Shown: in pieces, positions 30,501 through 37,574 of the stretch
Layout: each line of letters opens with the position of its first letter
How positions within the stretch are numbered: position 1 is the first letter of the stretch
Assembly (NCBI GenBank): GCA_021325135.1
Contig: JAJPHT010000015.1
Span: 124,001-188,000, forward strand
Origin: Pseudomonadota bacterium
Lineage (GTDB): Archaea > Thermoplasmatota > SW-10-69-26 > JACQPN01 > JAJPHT01
Direction of reading: 5' to 3'
Length of the DNA stretch: 64,000 bases
Program-made: the position numbers and the translations under genes
The notes under the pieces: model-generated
What the model was told of the DNA's origin: nothing
Database searches by the model: none
The model's input: only the letters and a program-made list of their open reading frames with translations

Positions 30501-30922
30501 CCGCCCACCGCCTTCTTCACGAGCGCGGCGATCTTCTTCTCCTCCGCGTCGCCGATCCTGAGGAGGGCGAAGGACGTGACCCACATCGCGCCGTCGTCGA
30601 GCTTGGCCGCGGTGTTGAACCCCAGCGTCGCGTACCGCTCCTTGAACTTCGACGCGGCCTTGAAGAAGCAGACGACGCCCTCCTTGCTGGCGTAGGCGGG
30701 GAAGCCGTACCACGTCTTCGGCGCGAGGCTGGGCGCGTTCTCCTTCACGATGGCGTGGACGCGCTCCGCCAACGCGCGGTCGGCGGGCGGCATCGCGGCG
30801 ATGGCGGCGAGGACGGCCGCTTCGCCTTCGCCCTTGCCCGCGCGCTCCGCCAGCATCTCCTTCATCGCCGCCTTCTCCTCGGTGGAGAGGCCCTTCGCCT
30901 TGGCCGTCTTCGCCTTAGCCAT
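30497..30922 (-). CDS. DUF1801 (YdhG-like) protein, 141 aa
   Basis: A Lys/Ala-rich N-terminal tail of about 35 residues precedes the DUF1801 fold: IAAMPPADRALAERVHAIV, then SLAPKTWYGFPAYASKEGVV and CFFKAASKFKERYATLGFN. The 'P-W-YG-PAY' motif is the family's core. Structures of the family look like frataxin/YdhG, with a proposed role in metal or ligand handling, but no biochemical function is agreed. The gene overlaps the SRPBCC gene by eight bases and the VOC gene by four, so it is inside a tightly coupled operon under the ArsR regulator. Confidence 0.82.
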   Translation of the reverse strand: MAKAKTAKAKGLSTEEKAAMKEMLAERAGKGEGEAAVLAAIAAMPPADRALAERVHAIVKENAPSLAPKTWYGFPAYASKEGVVCFFKAASKFKERYATLGFNTAAKLDDGAMWVTSFALLRIGDAEEKKIAALVKKAVGG

Positions 30923-31382
30923 GGCGGATCGCCTCGAAGAGCTGGTCCCACGCGGCCTTGGCCCCGGCGGCCGCGCCGTACTGGAGCATCGCGTCGCGCG
31001 CCTCCTTGGAGGGGCACAGGTTCGTGAGCACGAGGCGCGTCACGCCGTCGCGCTCGGTCAAATCCACGGTGGCGCGGATCTCGCCCGGCTGCCCCTCGGT
31101 CGCGAAGGTGTAGACGAGGCGCGTCACGGGCTTCACCTCCAGGTAGGTGCCGTGGAACGTCACCTCGTGCCCGTTGGGCGCGCGCTGCACGTAGCGGTAC
31201 TTCCCTCCGACGCGCACGTCCATCGCGTCCACGCGCAGGGAGCCCCCTTTGGGGGCCCACCATCGGGGCACGAGCTTGGGGTCCGTGTACGCGGCGAACA
31301 CCTTCGCGGCGGGCGCCTGGAAGGTGTGCTCAAGGACGAACTCGCGGTCGGAGATCGTGCGTGCGCTGGCTTGGGAATCCAT
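30915..31382 (-). CDS. SRPBCC/AHSA1-domain protein, 155 aa
   Basis: The protein fits the activator-of-Hsp90-ATPase-like (AHSA1) group of the START/Bet v1 fold: REFVLEHTFQAPAAKVFAAY, DPKLVPRWWAPKGGSLRV, then GGKYRYVQRAPNGHEVTFHG and the closing long helix AMLQYGAAAGAKAAWDQLFE. The fold has a deep hydrophobic pocket for lipids or aromatics. Genes of this type directly behind an ArsR regulator are widespread in Actinobacteria and Acidobacteria. Four bases separate it from the arsR-type gene. Confidence 0.9.
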   Translation of the reverse strand: MDSQASARTISDREFVLEHTFQAPAAKVFAAYTDPKLVPRWWAPKGGSLRVDAMDVRVGGKYRYVQRAPNGHEVTFHGTYLEVKPVTRLVYTFATEGQPGEIRATVDLTERDGVTRLVLTNLCPSKEARDAMLQYGAAAGAKAAWDQLFEAIRHG

Positions 31383-31386
31383 GGTG

Positions 31387-31707
31387 TCACTTCCTCTTGT
31401 TCGGCTCTTCCTCGACGAGCTGGGCGAGCCGGCGCAGCCGCGCGAGCTGGTCCGACGCGTACCGCTGCATCCAGGCGTCGAGCTTCAGGAACGGCTCGGG
31501 GCGCAGCGAGTAGAGCCGGCGCTGCCCCTCGGCGCGGACCGAGACGAAGCCCGCCTCGTGCAGGATGCGCAGGTGGCGCGACACGCCGGGCTGGTGGATG
31601 TCCACCTCCGCCGCCATCTCGCTCACCGAGCGCTCGCCCTCGCCCAGAAGCTCCACGAGCCGCCGGCGCGTCGGGTCCGCGAGCGCCGCGAAGACGTCCG
31701 CTGCCAC
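31387..31707 (-). CDS. ArsR-family winged-helix repressor, 106 aa
   Basis: The sequence VFAALADPTRRRLVELLGEG and SEMAAEVDIHQPGVSRHLRI-LHEAGFVSV-EG-RRLYSL is the standard ArsR/SmtB winged helix. No metal-binding cysteines are present, so the inducer is not a classical thiophilic metal. The GTG start at 31707 lies 25 bases behind the centre of a palindromic TATA element. It leads a cluster of five or six genes (SRPBCC, DUF1801, two or three VOC proteins), which it most likely controls. The same gene order is common in bacteria, so lateral transfer into this archaeon is likely. Confidence 0.9.
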   Translation of the reverse strand: MAADVFAALADPTRRRLVELLGEGERSVSEMAAEVDIHQPGVSRHLRILHEAGFVSVRAEGQRRLYSLRPEPFLKLDAWMQRYASDQLARLRRLAQLVEEEPNKRK

Positions 31708-31725
31708 GCGACATCCATACGCTTC

Positions 31726-31739
31726 CGTGTATATACACG
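31726..31739 (-). promoter_or_regulatory. Palindromic TATA/operator of the ArsR operon
   Basis: CGTGTATATACACG is a perfect 14-bp palindrome with the TATA core at its centre, 25 bases before the GTG start. Binding of the ArsR-type dimer here would block TBP directly. Confidence 0.65.
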
Positions 31740-31860
31740 TTGGCGTATGGCGCTCCGGGGGCGGACCCAGCCTCCGGCACCTACAAATATGGGCAGCCCG
31801 GTCCCCGGCTCAATTCTCCCTTAGGGTCGCCCATCTCGGGCGCCCGAGGACGTGGCCCGC

Positions 31861-32367
31861 ATGGCGAAGGCGAAGAGCAACCCCGACGACCTCCCGACCG
31901 TGACGATCACCGACGAGATGAAGTCGGGGATCTACGCGCTCAAGACCACCATCAACCAGGAGAAGGCCGTGGGCGACATGCTGGCCCACAAGGCCAAGAA
32001 GCACAAGGTGGGCGTCGTCGCCGTCCTCTCGCCCCCCGAGCTTCGCGGCTACGTCCTCATCGAGGCCTACGACCGCGACGCGCTGGAGAAGCTCATCAAG
32101 GGCGTCCCCCACGCCCGCGGCCTCGTGGCCGGCGAGACGGCCCTCAGCGAGGTCGAGCACTTCCTCACGCCCAAGCCCGCCGTGGCCGGCATCGCGGAGG
32201 GCGACATCGTGGAGCTGGTCGCCGGGCCCTTCAAGGGCGAGCGCGCCCGCGTGCAGCGCATCGACCAGGCCAAGGAGGAGATCACCGTGGAGCTCTTCGA
32301 GGCCATGGTCCCCATCCCGGTCACCGTCCGCGGGGACAACGTGCGGGTGCTGCAGAAGAAGGCGTGA
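31861..32367 (+). CDS. spt5: Transcription elongation factor Spt5
   Basis: The protein (168 aa) has the archaeal Spt5 layout: a short N-terminal tail, the NGN domain ([20 protein letters not shown] ... [20 protein letters not shown]), and a C-terminal KOW domain ([20 protein letters not shown]). It clamps RNA polymerase with Spt4 for processive elongation and links to translation. Normally secE lies directly upstream and rpl11, rpl1 and rplP0 downstream in archaea; here upstream is the ArsR operon and L11 lies 4 kb away. Start: ATG 31861 is chosen; GTG 31852 is in frame and three bases behind GAGG, so it cannot be excluded. An A/T-rich element ACAAATAT (31783-31790) or CAATTCT (31811-31817) may be the promoter. 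Confidence 0.93.
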   Translation: MAKAKSNPDDLPTVTITDEMKSGIYALKTTINQEKAVGDMLAHKAKKHKVGVVAVLSPPELRGYVLIEAYDRDALEKLIKGVPHARGLVAGETALSEVEHFLTPKPAVAGIAEGDIVELVAGPFKGERARVQRIDQAKEEITVELFEAMVPIPVTVRGDNVRVLQKKA

Positions 32368-32424
32368 GCGCGTTCGCGTCGCCCGTGGAGAAAGACCAAA
32401 TGGGTCCCTCCCGCTAACACCTCG

Positions 32425-32907
32425 ATGAGCGCATCTTGCCTCCTGGCTCCGGTCCTGATCCTCCTCTGCGTGTCCTTCGTCCCCGCCGCGGTGGCCGCGG
32501 AGCGGTGCGTCTTGACGGTGTGCGTCGACGCGACCGGGACCTCCGTGTCGGTGACGAGCCCCGTTGCCTCCGAGTCCTGCGCGTTCATGACCTCGCCCGA
32601 CCAGCCCGGCTGGGCCGGCGCGACCGAGGGCTGCCAGGGGGCGGAGTCCTTCTGGGCCTGGGGCGCGTCGACGGGCTCCAACGACGGGAAGACGTGCGTC
32701 AAGGTCTACTTCGGCGAGCCGCCCGCCTTCCAGAAGTGCCCCTACGCGGGCCAGGGCCCCGACGGGGCGGGGTGCTTCGCGCTGGGCGAGTACGAGGACC
32801 ACACGCCGGGTGCTCCCACCTGGTTCTTCGGCGTCGAGTCGTGCCAAGGCCAGGTCAAGACGTGTGGCGGCCCCTGCACGACCCTGCTGGACTACGGGTC
32901 GGCGTGA
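32425..32907 (+). CDS. Secreted cysteine-rich protein, 160 aa
   Basis: A signal peptide (MSASCLLAPVLILLCVSFVP, cut near AVAA) precedes a mature chain with ten cysteines: RCVLTVCVD, ESCAF, EGCQGA, KTCVKV, QKCPY, AGCFAL, ESCQGQ, KTCGGPCTT. An even number in a small protein suggests five disulfides and a very stable extracellular fold. The sequence is rich in Gly, Ser, Asp and aromatic residues. No family recognised. It stands alone after spt5. Other small disulfide-rich secreted proteins in the window (36859, 59381, 60189) show this is a habit of the organism. Confidence 0.72.
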   Translation: MSASCLLAPVLILLCVSFVPAAVAAERCVLTVCVDATGTSVSVTSPVASESCAFMTSPDQPGWAGATEGCQGAESFWAWGASTGSNDGKTCVKVYFGEPPAFQKCPYAGQGPDGAGCFALGEYEDHTPGAPTWFFGVESCQGQVKTCGGPCTTLLDYGSA

Positions 32908-32922
32908 CGGGACCCCTTCCAC

Positions 32923-32930
32923 TTTTATAG
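32923..32930 (+). promoter_or_regulatory. TATA box, TTTTATAG
   Basis: Located 35 bases before the ATG of the zinc-ribbon mini-protein, just after the end of the cysteine-rich gene. Confidence 0.55.
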
Positions 32931-32960
32931 GTGGAGCGTCCCGGCGGGCCCCTATAGTGT

Positions 32961-33146
32961 ATGTCGGAGTCTGTGATGAAGGCCCCCGTCCTCGTCCCGT
33001 TCGTCTGCCCCGTCTGCGCGGCGCCCAACGCCGTCCAGCTGGTGGCCCTGTCCCGCGTCGGCGGGATGAACTGCGGCAAGTGCTCCCGATGGCTGCGCGT
33101 CCAGGACGTCATGCGCGCCATGCACGCGCCGCGCAAGGCCGCGTGA
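32961..33146 (+). CDS. Zinc-ribbon mini-protein, 61 aa
   Basis: Two CxxC pairs, FVCPVCAAPN and MNCGKCSRWL, about 20 residues apart form a single zinc ribbon, with a basic C-terminal helix (VQDVMRAMHAPRKAA). Such one-domain proteins in archaea may bind nucleic acid or partner proteins. The ATG follows a TATA box by 35 bases; a second in-frame ATG five codons later is possible. The convergent lipoprotein gene ends three bases after its stop. No specific function can be given. Confidence 0.75.
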   Translation: MSESVMKAPVLVPFVCPVCAAPNAVQLVALSRVGGMNCGKCSRWLRVQDVMRAMHAPRKAA

Positions 33147-33149
33147 AGC

Positions 33150-33632
33150 TCAGCCGGTGATGCCGAGCCCCATCTGGCCCGTGTAGGCCGTGTAATCCAG
33201 GCGCACGAGCCACGCGCCGGCCTTGCCGGGCTTGGAGTTCTGGTTGCCGCCGCCCTGGCTCCCCGCGTCGAAGGTCTGCGTGAAGACGCTCTGCCCGCAC
33301 GCGTTCAGGAGCGTCAGCTTCAGCGAGCCCGTCGCGCTCTGCCCGCTCCACCCGATCATGGCGCTGCCGGAGTAGTCCTGCCACGCGTATTCGGCGGTGC
33401 CGCTGACGCCCGCCATCTGGCCCGAGTCGCCGAAGGCCCCGGGGTTGCTGCTCACGGAGTCCTGGTGGAAGCCCGTGAGGGTCGACGTCTTGGGCGCGAC
33501 GGGGACGCACGTCGCCGCGGGCGTCCCCGAGGGCGTGAAGGTGGGGTCGTTCGTGGGGTTCTGCGAGGGGGAGACGCACCCCGCCGCCAGCAGGGCGAGG
33601 GCCGCGAGGGCCCAGGTCTTGGAAGCCTCCAT
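33150..33632 (-). CDS. Lipoprotein of unknown function, 160 aa
   Basis: The signal peptide ends in lipobox LAAGC (Cys19). After a Pro/Thr-rich spacer, a beta-rich domain follows with GVSGTAEYAWQDYSGSAMIG and SLKLTLLNACGQSVFTQTFD. The arrangement (C-terminal AWLVRLDYTAYTGQMGLGI) is like the small 'precipitation' of beta-sandwich lipoproteins common in Thermoplasmatota and Halobacteria, but no named family is evident. Two mature cysteines beyond the lipobox could pair. It is convergent with the zinc-ribbon gene and divergent from the HEAT-repeat gene. Confidence 0.7.
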   Translation of the reverse strand: MEASKTWALAALALLAAGCVSPSQNPTNDPTFTPSGTPAATCVPVAPKTSTLTGFHQDSVSSNPGAFGDSGQMAGVSGTAEYAWQDYSGSAMIGWSGQSATGSLKLTLLNACGQSVFTQTFDAGSQGGGNQNSKPGKAGAWLVRLDYTAYTGQMGLGITG

Positions 33633-33717
33633 GGCTCCCTGAAGGCGTAATGGGGGAGATGAAGGTCGGCGTGGAGGCTTCCCCCGGTCGGGGCCCTCTT
33701 GCCTCTCTCGAAATGGG

Positions 33718-33723
33718 CTTAAG
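33718..33723 (+). promoter_or_regulatory. TATA-like box, CTTAAG
   Basis: Centred 29 bases before the ATG at 33749; this spacing decides the start of the HEAT-repeat protein. Confidence 0.55.
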
Positions 33724-33748
33724 CGGCCTCTGCGAGAGCCAACCTTCC

Positions 33749-34408
33749 ATGCCGGCTGCCCCAGACGACTTCCAGGCGCTCTGGAGGGAGCGTCTCGCCT
33801 CCGGCTCGAAGCTCTCCGCCAAGGCCCTCGCCCAGGCGCTCAAGGAGGACACCTCCCGCCTCGCCAAGGTCGCCCCCCTCCTCCACGACACCCTCTCCAC
33901 GGTGCGCGTCTCCGCCATCCGCGCCTTCGAGGAGATCGCCGCCCTGAAGCCCCACGCCGTGGCGCCCTACGCGCAGCAGGTCGTGGAGGCCCTCGCGGCC
34001 CCCGAGCCCGACGCGCAGGCCAGCGCCCTGGGCGCCCTGGGCCACATCGCGCACCACGCCCGCGCCGAGGCCGCCCTCGCCCTCCCCCTCATCAGCGACC
34101 TGCTGGAGCGCGCCAAGCGCCCCGCCCTGCGCGAGGAGGCCGCGCGCTGCCTGGGGAAGATCGGCGCCGAGATGCCCGAGAGCGCGAGCGCGGCCGCGCA
34201 GCGCCTCGCCAAGGCCCTCGCCCACGCCAAGAGCCCCCGCGCCTCGCAGGAGGTCCGCGAGATCCTCGCCGCCCTGGAGGGCCTCCTCCCCCACCTTTCC
34301 CTGGACGCCCGCGCGTCGCTGGGCCCCGCCGTCGCGCCCATGCGCGCGCATCCCAACATCCAGGTGCGCGAGCGCGCGGGCCGCCTCGCCCGGGCGCTGA
34401 GCCCGTAG
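33749..34408 (+). CDS. HEAT-repeat protein, 219 aa
   Basis: The chain consists of about five helical pairs with HEAT-type periodicity, for example LLHDTLSTVRVSAIRAFEEI, PDAQASALGALGHIAHHARA and RPALREEAARCLGKIGAEM, followed by a last repeat IQVRERAGRLARALSP. HEAT repeats form curved scaffolds for protein binding. The protein has no other domain, signal or cysteine cluster. Its partner is unknown. The promoter at 33718 gives a leaderless mRNA starting at the ATG; an in-frame start at 33650 would be upstream of the promoter. The next gene begins 43 bases after. Confidence 0.82.
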   Translation: MPAAPDDFQALWRERLASGSKLSAKALAQALKEDTSRLAKVAPLLHDTLSTVRVSAIRAFEEIAALKPHAVAPYAQQVVEALAAPEPDAQASALGALGHIAHHARAEAALALPLISDLLERAKRPALREEAARCLGKIGAEMPESASAAAQRLAKALAHAKSPRASQEVREILAALEGLLPHLSLDARASLGPAVAPMRAHPNIQVRERAGRLARALSP

Positions 34409-34451
34409 CTTGATGCTCCTCGCAGGAGGTCCCGGCCGCGAGGCTGACCCC

Positions 34452-34694
34452 TTGCGAACCACCCCGCTCCTTCTCGCGCTGGCCCTCGTCGGCGCCACGC
34501 TCGCGATCCTCGTCCCCGGCGCCTCCGCCGACACCTGCGAGGCCTCCGTCGACCCGTACCTCCTCTGCGCGGACTACTACGCGGCGCAGTGCCAGGCGCA
34601 GTATCTCGCCCCCAAGCAGGTGGACGAGACGTCCTACGCCAAGTGCATGCGCGACGTGGCCCTCAACGCGGTCACGGGCGGCCCCCCGCAGTAG
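34452..34694 (+). CDS. Small secreted protein with four cysteines, 80 aa
   Basis: A TTG start at 34452 with GAGG upstream places the signal peptide (LRTTPLLLALALVGATLAIL) at the N-terminus; an in-frame ATG at 34413 would add 13 residues. The mature part, after ASA, is DTCEASVDPYLLCADYYAAQ followed by CQAQYLAP and YAKCMRDVAL. The C-x8-C-x7-C plus a last Cys pattern suggests two disulfides in a small helical protein. It is followed after nine bases by a membrane methyltransferase-like gene and may share its mRNA. No family recognised. Confidence 0.62.
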   Translation: MRTTPLLLALALVGATLAILVPGASADTCEASVDPYLLCADYYAAQCQAQYLAPKQVDETSYAKCMRDVALNAVTGGPPQ

Positions 34695-34703
34695 GGCGGC
34701 TGG

Positions 34704-35606
34704 ATGTCGTTCTCGGGCACGCGCGCGGCCTCGTGGTACTTCGGCGCGCAGGCCGCCGCGTTCGTCGGATGGTGGACGCTCCTGGCCTTCGCGCCCGCGA
34801 CGCGCGCGTCGTTCCACCCCTCCGGAACCCCGGAGGCGGACCTCCTGGCCTTCGCGCTGCCCGACGCCCTCGCGTGCGCGCTCTCAGCCGCGGCCGCGGT
34901 GGCCCTGGCGCGCCGCTCCCCCTGGGCGCTCCCCCTCGCCTGGTCCACCGCGGGCGCGATGGGCTACGCCACGGCCTACGTCCTGGCGTGGGCGGTCCTC
35001 CTGGACGGCGCGTGGCTCGCGGTCCTCCTCATGGTGCCCGCGGCGGTCTTCTCGGCCCTCTTTGCCCTGGACTCCAGCGAGGGCCGCCTCAGGGCGTTCC
35101 GCTCGGCGCGGGCCCGCACCCGCGCGGGGCACCTGGCGGCGACGTTCGGCTGGATCGTCGCGTTCTGGTCGTTCTTCCTGGGCCTGCTGCCCTGGGGCAT
35201 CGCCGTCGTGGAGCGCCGCCTGGGCGTCGCGCCCTACGCCTTCCCGGTCCTGCTGGCCGCCGCGACGTTCCTCGCTGCCAGCGCCCTGGGCCTCTGGAGC
35301 GGCATCACCATGGCCGCGCGGGGCGAAGGCACTCCCCTCCCCCTGGACGGGACGAACCGCCTCGTCGTGGCCGGGCCGTACCGGCACGTGCGCAACCCCA
35401 TGGTCCTGGCCGGCCTCGCCCAGGGCCTCGCCGTCGTCCTCGCGTGGGGCTCGTGGCTGGGCCTCGTCTACGTCGTCCTGGGCGGCCTCACGTGGCATCT
35501 CGTCGTGAGGCCCGCCGAGGAGCGAGACCTCGCGGAGCGCTTCGGGGCCGCCTACGAGGAGTACCGCCGCCGCGTGCCGCTCTGGGTGCCGCGCCCGCGG
35601 CGATAG
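34704..35606 (+). CDS. Membrane methyltransferase of the ICMT/PEMT type, 300 aa
   Basis: Seven or eight hydrophobic helices precede the C-terminal signature of isoprenylcysteine carboxyl methyltransferases and phospholipid N-methyltransferases: LVVAGPYRHVRNPMVLAGLA (with R-x-x-x-x-x-H-P-like RHVRNPM), and EERDLAERFGAAYEEYRRRV-P, which form the SAM-binding pocket at the membrane face. The substrate could be a lipid head group or a prenylated chain; archaea contain many such proteins with unknown targets. The first 120 residues are less conserved. It is close behind the small secreted protein gene. Confidence 0.82.
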   Translation: MSFSGTRAASWYFGAQAAAFVGWWTLLAFAPATRASFHPSGTPEADLLAFALPDALACALSAAAAVALARRSPWALPLAWSTAGAMGYATAYVLAWAVLLDGAWLAVLLMVPAAVFSALFALDSSEGRLRAFRSARARTRAGHLAATFGWIVAFWSFFLGLLPWGIAVVERRLGVAPYAFPVLLAAATFLAASALGLWSGITMAARGEGTPLPLDGTNRLVVAGPYRHVRNPMVLAGLAQGLAVVLAWGSWLGLVYVVLGGLTWHLVVRPAEERDLAERFGAAYEEYRRRVPLWVPRPRR

Positions 35607-35613
35607 CGCGATC

Positions 35614-36189
35614 TCAATCCAGGCGGCGCGCGATCTCGCTTCGGAACGCCGTCTCCGCGGCGTCGGCCCACGACTCGTCGGCGCCCGCCCCTTCCACCTG
35701 AAGCCTCACCACGAGACGGTCCGTCGGTCCCGGCGCGGGGCGCTCGTGGGCCTGCGCGTGCACCTTGCCCACGCCCGGGAGCGCGCGCGTCGCCTGGCGC
35801 GTGGCCTTGGCGACCGCGCGCTGCAGGCCCTTCGTCGGGATGCCGTCCGCCACGGAGAAGCTCAGGACGCGCGAGACGTGCGAGCCCGGAGGCTCCGCGT
35901 GCATGCCCTGCGTCGCGTAGAGCGCGGGCGAGGGCTGCGGCTCGTTGGCCGGGTGGAACTCGAAGGTGCCCCCCTTGCCGAACACGACGCGCGCGGGCCG
36001 GAGGGCGGAGGTCGCGCTGACGCGCGCGGCGAAGGCGAAAGGCGCGCTGACGAGGAACGCCACGACGATGGGGACGACGACCCACGCGGGGATCGACGGG
36101 GCCCAGCCAAGGCCTGAGGCTGCCTCCGCGAGGAGCCACACGACGAATCCGACGGCCGACACGCGCAGGACGAGGATCTTCCAGTCCAC
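35614..36189 (-). CDS. Two-helix membrane protein with cytoplasmic domain, 191 aa
   Basis: Two membrane helices (ILVLRVSAVGFVVWLLAEAA and SIPAWVVVPIVVAFLVSAPF) are followed by a 120-residue soluble part containing GTFEFHPANEPQPS and LQRAVAKATRQATRALPGVG, with an ending DESWADAAETAFRSEIARRL. No family comes to mind. The GTG start at 36189 agrees with an ATTTAC box 29 bases upstream (leaderless). It is convergent with the methyltransferase-like gene, which ends seven bases away, and divergent from the L11 gene. Confidence 0.7.
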   Translation of the reverse strand: MDWKILVLRVSAVGFVVWLLAEAASGLGWAPSIPAWVVVPIVVAFLVSAPFAFAARVSATSALRPARVVFGKGGTFEFHPANEPQPSPALYATQGMHAEPPGSHVSRVLSFSVADGIPTKGLQRAVAKATRQATRALPGVGKVHAQAHERPAPGPTDRLVVRLQVEGAGADESWADAAETAFRSEIARRLD

Positions 36190-36214
36190 GACCTCGCCAG
36201 CGGCCTGCCCCGGC

Positions 36215-36220
36215 GTAAAT
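36215..36220 (-). promoter_or_regulatory. TATA-like box, ATTTAC
   Basis: Centred 29 bases before the GTG at 36189 on the minus strand. Confidence 0.45.
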
Positions 36221-36266
36221 CTGGGGAGGAACCCTCCGGACCCGGGGGTCTCCCGGCCCGCAAAGG

Positions 36267-36363
36267 TTCATATCGGGGCGCCGGTCTCGCGGAGTGCTCA
36301 CTCCATCCCCCGCGCGTCCTTCCGGGCGCCCGCAACCTTGGGGTGGGAGCACGAGTGATCAAC
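36267..36363 (+). promoter_or_regulatory. Promoter and about 65-90 base leader of the L11 gene
   Basis: TTCATATC (36267-36274) is the only A/T-rich element before rpl11, which leaves a leader unusually long for this genome. It contains a small hairpin GGAGT/ACTCC (36291-36304), a GC-rich segment and, just before the ATG, GTGATC, which matches the end of the anti-Shine-Dalgarno complement. Autogenous control of this mRNA by a ribosomal protein is possible but not shown. Confidence 0.4.
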
Positions 36364-36840
36364 ATGGCAAACAAGGTCGAAGTCCTCGTCGACGGTGGCA
36401 AGGCCACCCCCGGCAACCCCCTCGGTCCCGCCCTCGGCCCCCTGGGCCTCAACGTCATGAACGTGGTCAAGGTCATCAACGAGAAGACCGCCGCGTTCCA
36501 GGGCATGAAGGTCCCCGTCGTCATCGACGTGGACGCGAAGACGAAGAACTTCACCGTCACCGTGGGCACGCCCCCCACCTCCGCGCTCATCTTCGCCGAG
36601 CTGAAGATCGAGAAGGGCAGCGGCACGCCCAAGACGGCGAAGGTCGGCAACCTCACCGTCGAGCAGGTCGTGAAGATCAGCCGCATGAAGCAGGACAGCC
36701 TCAACGGCGCGACCCTCAAGGCGCGCGTCTCCGAGGTCGCCGGCACGGCGAACTCCTGCGGCGTCACCATCGAGGGCATCGCGGCCCGCGACTTCCAGGC
36801 CGCCCTCAAGACCGGCCAGTACGACAGCCGCATCAAGTAG
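36364..36840 (+). CDS. rpl11: Ribosomal protein L11 (uL11)
   Basis: A 158-aa archaeal L11. The N-terminal domain has VEVLVDGGKATPGNPLGPAL and GPLGLNVMNVVKVINEKTAA, the proline-rich helix that binds factors at the GTPase centre; the C-terminal 23S rRNA-binding domain includes DSLNGATLKARVSEVAGTAN and CGVTIEG. It forms the stalk base with the L10/L12 complex. In most archaea rpl11 is followed by rpl1 and rplP0; here it stands alone, with a convergent gene 18 bases behind it. Start ATG 36364 is supported by GTGATC and the universal MA/MANKVEVL beginning. Confidence 0.97.
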   Translation: MANKVEVLVDGGKATPGNPLGPALGPLGLNVMNVVKVINEKTAAFQGMKVPVVIDVDAKTKNFTVTVGTPPTSALIFAELKIEKGSGTPKTAKVGNLTVEQVVKISRMKQDSLNGATLKARVSEVAGTANSCGVTIEGIAARDFQAALKTGQYDSRIK

Positions 36841-36858
36841 GCCCGCGTCGGGGCGGGG

Positions 36859-37338
36859 TCACGGCAGCATGGTCACGTAGTCCGTGCAGTGGTCGTTGCG
36901 CGTGGTCCCGTCTGAGAGCTGGATCTCGGGGCGCTGGACGACGACGGAGTATTCGCACCACGAGGCGTCGCCGTTCTCGCGGTAGCGGCCCGTGAGGTTG
37001 GTCTGGTCGTCCACGCTGACCTTCGCCTGCGAGCAGCGCGCGGAGCCCGCGGGCGGGAAGCGGCACCACGAGGGCTGCCACGTGCCGGTTTCCGTCTCGC
37101 TGGTGTACGTCACGTTGTGCCGGCCCTCGGGCGTCGTGACGTTCACGTCGTAGCGGTCGAGCTTCTGCGATCCGGTGGAGCCGTAGCAGTCGCGCGTCGT
37201 CTGCTGGACGTCGACGCCGGGCGCGCTGGCCACCTGGCGGTGGCCGCTGTTCTGGCATATGTCGGGGTTGGCCGCGACGAAGGGGATCGCCACGGCGACC
37301 GCCAGGAGCAGCGCCCAGCCGCCCGTCCTCGCTCCCAT
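36859..37338 (-). CDS. Secreted cysteine-rich protein, 159 aa
   Basis: The ATG at 37338 opens a signal peptide (MGARTGGWALLLAVAVAIPF, cut near VAA). Six cysteines in the mature chain (ICQNS, RDCYGS, SWCRFP, ARCSQA, SWCEYS, DHCTDY) suggest three disulfides. The rest is rich in Thr, Asp and Asn, with several N-x-T/S sites open to N-glycosylation. No recognisable domain. It shares the 236-base gap upstream with the divergent SDR gene; TATA-like bases for it are not clear, but CATATG (37257-37262) is inside the gene. Confidence 0.68.
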   Translation of the reverse strand: MGARTGGWALLLAVAVAIPFVAANPDICQNSGHRQVASAPGVDVQQTTRDCYGSTGSQKLDRYDVNVTTPEGRHNVTYTSETETGTWQPSWCRFPPAGSARCSQAKVSVDDQTNLTGRYRENGDASWCEYSVVVQRPEIQLSDGTTRNDHCTDYVTMLP

Positions 37339-37574
37339 GGGAAGGGCAACGCGCAGGGAACGCACAAAGGCGTCGCGCGTCACCGCAGGAGGCGACAGGG
37401 AGGCCCCGGGCGGCCCATCGGGAGGCAACGGGTCGGGAGGTGGGAGGCTTAGCGGGCCGCCAGGGGTCGTGGGAATCCGGGAGCGGAGCGCCCCCGGCTG
37501 CGTTTCGAGCCTGGGGCCAGACCTTAAGTTTTGTGACAGCCGGGCTTTTTCTCTCGGGGCGCGGTGGGGTCTGC

